Of a DNA stretch of 64,000 bases, positions 61,379-64,000 are shown one piece after another. The stretch is taken from the NCBI GenBank assembly GCA_013141015.1, contig JABFRT010000023.1, positions 95,434 through 159,433 of the forward strand, read 5' to 3'. This stretch comes from Hyphomicrobium sp. Lineage in GTDB: Bacteria > Pseudomonadota > Alphaproteobacteria > Rhizobiales > Hyphomicrobiaceae. The translations under genes and the position numbers were made by a program. The first letter of the stretch is position 1, and each line of letters starts with the position of its first letter. The notes below the pieces were generated by a model. It had not been told where the DNA came from. It ran no database searches and saw only the letters and a program-made list of their open reading frames with translations.

Positions 61379-61981
61379 TTAACGCCGAGCCAATTTCTTG
61401 CTCTGTTGTTGGGGTGGAGGGGCGTCTTTGCTGCGAGATGTCGCGGGGCGGTGGCCGTCTATAAATCGCGATGCAATTGTAGATAGGCCGGACAAGACAA
61501 GTATGCTTGCCCCAATGGTTTCATGCCCAGTTGCACAAAGGATAGTGCCTGCAACTAAAAAGCTCATCAGAACAAGAACCGCAGCCCAAAGGCACGAAAG
61601 TCGATAGAATTGCTCGCTTGCAACAATTTTGTCGTTCCTGTTTTCGCCGCGTTCAAGTGCGGTTTCAGCCATTCCAATGAGACGAAGCCCCGCTCCCGGA
61701 CAAGCGGCTTCATAACTCTCAAAATGTTGAGGATGTGGTACGGGCCCGTTGTAGAACTCAGTTCTAACAACGTGTTTAACGGCTTTAATTACTTGTTCCC
61801 GCTTGACCGCGTCACCGAGAACCGGAGTCAGCTCTTGTTCTAGTTTTTCAGAAAGCTCGGTTTGTACCGATGCGCTGCCGTCTGACTGACTATTGACACT
61901 TTCAGCCGCAGTCGGAGCGGCCTCTTCAGGCCGCCCATCTCGAACCCGCGATGGCGAGTGACTTCTGTTTTTGCGTCCCAT
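61379..61981 (-). CDS. DUF2335 membrane protein
   Basis: 200 residues from the ATG at 61981 (MGRKNRS). The N-terminal half is polar. The DUF2335 motif GPVPHPQHFESYEAACPGAG with the following AETALERGENRN precedes two membrane helices (WAAVLVLMSFLVAGTILCA and IGASILVLSGLSTIASRFI). The Lys/Gln tail is cytoplasmic. Function unknown; members are often found in mobile or phage-linked regions. Its 5' end overlaps the upstream gene by 56 bases in another frame, and GC is lower than in core genes. Confidence 0.8.
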   Translation of the reverse strand: MGRKNRSHSPSRVRDGRPEEAAPTAAESVNSQSDGSASVQTELSEKLEQELTPVLGDAVKREQVIKAVKHVVRTEFYNGPVPHPQHFESYEAACPGAGLRLIGMAETALERGENRNDKIVASEQFYRLSCLWAAVLVLMSFLVAGTILCATGHETIGASILVLSGLSTIASRFIDGHRPATSRSKDAPPPQQQSKKLARR

Positions 61982-62204
61982 CCAGATGCACACCCGGTTC
62001 CGACTCAAACGCCTCATTCATGGCGATGCCAACGCTTTGCCATGCATAGGCGATTGAGTCAAAATCGGTGCACTGTTTGCTGAGGGGCCGGTAGCCAAAA
62101 ACCCGCGCTGGGGCAGAAAAGCCATCCAACACAGCCTCCAGGCACAGGGTATAGGTGTCTCTGTGTGGCGTATAATCATATTGCCAGAACTTTTTGGCGC
62201 TCAT
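61926..62204 (-). CDS. Hypothetical protein
   Basis: 92 residues from the ATG at 62204 (MSAKKFWQYDYTPHRD), with AGGA eight bases upstream; the open frame begins at 62351. Sequence such as CLEAVLDGFSAPARVFGYRPLSKQCTDFDSIAYAWQSVGIAM is well mixed and plausibly globular. No family recognised. It overlaps the start of the DUF2335 gene, so the two are probably co-expressed. Possibly a small horizontally acquired pair. Confidence 0.6.
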   Translation of the reverse strand: MSAKKFWQYDYTPHRDTYTLCLEAVLDGFSAPARVFGYRPLSKQCTDFDSIAYAWQSVGIAMNEAFESEPGVHLDGTQKQKSLAIAGSRWAA

Positions 62205-62643
62205 GGCTATCATCCTGAATTCTATATTTGTGACTTGACATGCAATTAGCGTGTCGAGTGGTTGATTCGGACTATAGCTAGTAGTTCCTAGTGCCACTAT
62301 CAAGGCAGAAGCTTGCCGGTAGGTTACCTGATTAATTTCAAACGCAAGCAATAGCGCGAAAAGGAACTACTAATCAGTAGTTTAGTTTATTTTTCGAAGT
62401 AAGTAAACATCCTGTTAGGATCGTTCCGGAACGTAGTGCCTATGCGTGCCCTGAAAACAGCACGACAGCCGCCATGATCGAAAGTGATAGGCAGGTCAGA
62501 AAAAGGCGTGTTTTGTAAATCCGTGAGTCTGTCATCTGCAATTCCCCTTTGTGCTGGCCTTGCGGGGATCGCTGGCCTCAAGGGTTATGGTTTAAGCCGC
62601 GCTTGGCAGTGGCGCTGTTCCGCGCGGAACACGGGCACCCCAA
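62205..62643. other. Gene-poor stretch
   Basis: About 440 AT-richer bases with only one weak - strand ORF (62387-62581) that has no recognisable features. Contains several TAGT/CTA-rich short repeats around 62270-62390. Confidence 0.4.
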
Positions 62644-62675
62644 AACAAAAAATGCGGCCAACAAAAAATGCGGCC
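62644..62675. repeat. Tandem 16-bp repeats
   Basis: AACAAAAAATGCGGCC occurs twice in tandem (62644-62659, 62660-62675), with a third partial unit (AACAAAAAAGGCGG) that merges into the terminator at 62677. Confidence 0.85.
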
Positions 62676-62676
62676 A

Positions 62677-62716
62677 ACAAAAAAGGCGGAGAGGGTTTTG
62701 CAACCTTCCATCCGCC
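62677..62716 (-). terminator. Rho-independent terminator of the secreted-protein gene at 62810
   Basis: Read on the - strand, a stem GGCGGA/TCCGCC (62711-62716 with 62685-62690) with an inner AAGGTT/AACCCT pairing is followed by TTTTTTG (62679-62684). The tandem repeats farther on supply two more T6 tracts. Confidence 0.8.
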
Positions 62717-62809
62717 TTCTCCGACCATACCTAAATACTAGCACAGCAGCGTTGCGCTGTCCAATGATCTTTATGCTTACCAACAAAACGAGCGTTCGTT
62801 TTGTTTGGC

Positions 62810-63040
62810 TTAGCGCCAGCGCGGGCGGCCAAGGCGGACCACAACGCCGCCCGGTGCATTGGAGGCATCACCAAATCGTGGGGCGCCATTGTGCAGGTTA
62901 TAGCTTGGCGTGACATTGACTGTTGGCGGTGGCGTGACGTTGTCAACGCGGATGCGCTTTCCGGCAGCGTGCGCCGGGGCTGTGGTGGCAAGCGCGGAAA
63001 CGGCGGCAAAGCCCGCCACGGCAATCATCGATTTCAGCAT
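62810..63040 (-). CDS. Small secreted protein
   Basis: 76 residues from the ATG at 63040, with GGGAGAAG just upstream. The signal peptide MLKSMIAVAGFAAVSALATT ends near APAHAAG. The short mature part (about 50 residues) is Pro/Val/Asn-rich (VTPPPTVNVTPSYNLHNG) and ends LGRPRWR. No family recognised. A terminator follows 94 bases downstream. Single-gene unit. Confidence 0.75.
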   Translation of the reverse strand: MLKSMIAVAGFAAVSALATTAPAHAAGKRIRVDNVTPPPTVNVTPSYNLHNGAPRFGDASNAPGGVVVRLGRPRWR

Positions 63041-63150
63041 TGATCTTCTCCCGGTCAGTTTGACGAGCGGGGATCGCTCGCCGTGGGAGTTGAACTCTAG
63101 AGGCTGAGGGTGAGCGCTGGCTGTTCCTTGCGAAACTGCGCGGCTTCCAA

Positions 63151-64000
63151 CTAGAACTTCGGCAGGTTTTTCCAGATCGCGATTTCGATATCGAGACGGC
63201 GCCAGACGACAACCGAATTCATCAGCGCCACCATAACCAGCGAGATCGAGGTTGCGAGTGCTGCGCCGATCAAGCCGAACGACGGCACGAGCGCGAAGTT
63301 CAGCGCGATGTTCAATATGGCCGCGGCCAACAGCACGGTAGCACACAGCGCCTGCTCGCCAAGCATGTTGAGCAGATATTCGGCCGGTCCCATCGATGAG
63401 CGGAACAGGAAGCCGACCACCAGAATGCACATCACCGGATAGCCTGCGTCGAATTGCGGTCCAAAGCACCACAGCAGCGGTTTGCCGAGCGCCAAGATAA
63501 ACACCGCGCCCGCAAGCGACGGCCAGAATGTCCAGTTTACGGCATCCTTCACGAACGCGCGCAAGCCTTCCTTATCGCCGCGCGCGTTAAGGGCTGCAAA
63601 CTTATGGGCGACCGCGCTGCCGACCGCGTAGTGCACGAACATGATCAGCGCCATCGTTTTGCCGGCGGCGAAATAAATGCCGACGTCTGTCGGTGTCATG
63701 AACCGCGAGATCACCAGCACATCGGTATTCTGCAGCGCGAGTTCACAGCCGGAAATCAGCACCAGCGGCAGCGAAACTTTCAGCCAAGATTTGAATGCGT
63801 AGCGGCGCGGGCCTTTGGCAATGCTGGCCGCAATGCGCCGGTTGATCAGCAGCAACTGAATAATGCCCGTCGCCCAGGTCGCGGCAATCGCCGCAGCGGC
63901 AGCGGTTGCAGCCGTCATCGGCAGGCCATAGGCGTTGGCGCCAATCATCGCGCCAGCAGCAACAGCGGACGCAACACATACGGCGGAATAAGCGCAACGC
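63151..64000 (-). CDS. Polysaccharide flippase (MATE/Wzx-like), 3' part
   Basis: The frame is open from the window edge (at least 17 codons upstream of the ATG at 63948) to the stop at 63151. About 280 residues visible, with at least seven hydrophobic helices (for example AVGSAVAHKFAALNARGD preceding a helix, ILVVGFLFRSSMGPAEYLLNML, LLAAAILNIALNFALVPSFGLIGAALATSI). The pattern PSFGLIGAALATS near the C terminus is typical of oligosaccharide flippases of the MVF/MATE superfamily. It moves lipid-linked glycan across the inner membrane. Substrate unknown; the 5' end is outside the window. Confidence 0.8.
   Translation of the reverse strand, partial: RCAYSAVCVASAVAAGAMIGANAYGLPMTAATAAAAAIAATWATGIIQLLLINRRIAASIAKGPRRYAFKSWLKVSLPLVLISGCELALQNTDVLVISRFMTPTDVGIYFAAGKTMALIMFVHYAVGSAVAHKFAALNARGDKEGLRAFVKDAVNWTFWPSLAGAVFILALGKPLLWCFGPQFDAGYPVMCILVVGFLFRSSMGPAEYLLNMLGEQALCATVLLAAAILNIALNFALVPSFGLIGAALATSISLVMVALMNSVVVWRRLDIEIAIWKNLPKF

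Noticed and set aside
62387..62581. 64-codon - strand ORF
   Set aside because: No ribosome site, no domain, atypical composition.
62644..62689. Possible small CRISPR-like array of 16-bp repeats
   Set aside because: Units are directly adjacent without spacers and merge with a terminator; there are no cas genes.
1..64000. tRNA and rRNA genes
   Set aside because: No cloverleaf with a GTTCRANNC arm or rRNA-like stretch was found in the intergenic regions.

Overview
The window looks like a chromosomal segment of an alphaproteobacterium of the order Hyphomicrobiales (Rhizobiales). The DNA is GC-rich. Typical markers are an RNase E with a CPHC zinc link and Arg/Gly-rich tail, a DUF47-Pit phosphate pair behind a rhizobial-type Pho box, the argH/lptM/lysA/TIGR02302 gene set, and yfhM-pbpC. 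Genus cannot be fixed from the sequence alone.

Region 1 (1-18.7 kb) is ordinary core genome. On the + strand are rne (3' part), DUF47-pit, an M48 protease with TPRs, a DsbA/ScsC-like thioredoxin, aroQ, accB-accC, aat and three small secreted proteins. On the - strand are guaB, a MAPEG protein, an RsmB-type methyltransferase, TspO, a large SGNH acyltransferase and guaA.

Region 2 (18.7-35.4 kb) is a heavily rearranged accessory zone. It holds the remains of an RTX-type/polymorphic toxin locus: a C-terminal hlyC scrap, an Imm11-like immunity gene and a small AHH nuclease gene, plus a second, split hlyC 13 kb away. Two 1.86-kb IS110 units are present, each a full element joined to an inverted 3' fragment. 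A REP-associated tyrosine transposase (RAYT), a decayed IS5 element, hicAB, several MITE-like repeats and variable-stem hairpins complete the zone. Core genes are embedded in it: a broken rlmE next to ppx, an M15 peptidase, argH-lptM, tlpA and lysA. The argH-lptM/lysA split is best explained by a local inversion.

Region 3 (35.4-55 kb) is an envelope-biogenesis block: TIGR02302, a GST, an outer-membrane barrel, a PHB-depolymerase-family esterase, pbpC coupled to yfhM (with a 3' frameshift), an unknown multi-pass protein, a class A PBP-like enzyme and a 30-residue membrane peptide.

Region 4 (55.5-64 kb) contains a translationally coupled pair: a large protein with two separate ATPase modules (AAA/ORC-like and HerA-like) and a winged-helix-like partner. 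It is followed by a CAP-domain lipoprotein, DUF2335, a secreted small protein and the 3' part of a polysaccharide flippase.

Most notable: (i) a family of six hairpins whose outer stems differ but always pair, with a fixed GGCC bulge, in a window that also encodes a RAYT; (ii) a 1,007-bp immunity-toxin cassette bounded by repeats for which two 'empty' copies exist in the IS110 units; (iii) palindromic insertions inside hlyC, one of them in frame; (iv) the dual-ATPase/wHTH pair. No tRNA, rRNA or CRISPR array was seen.
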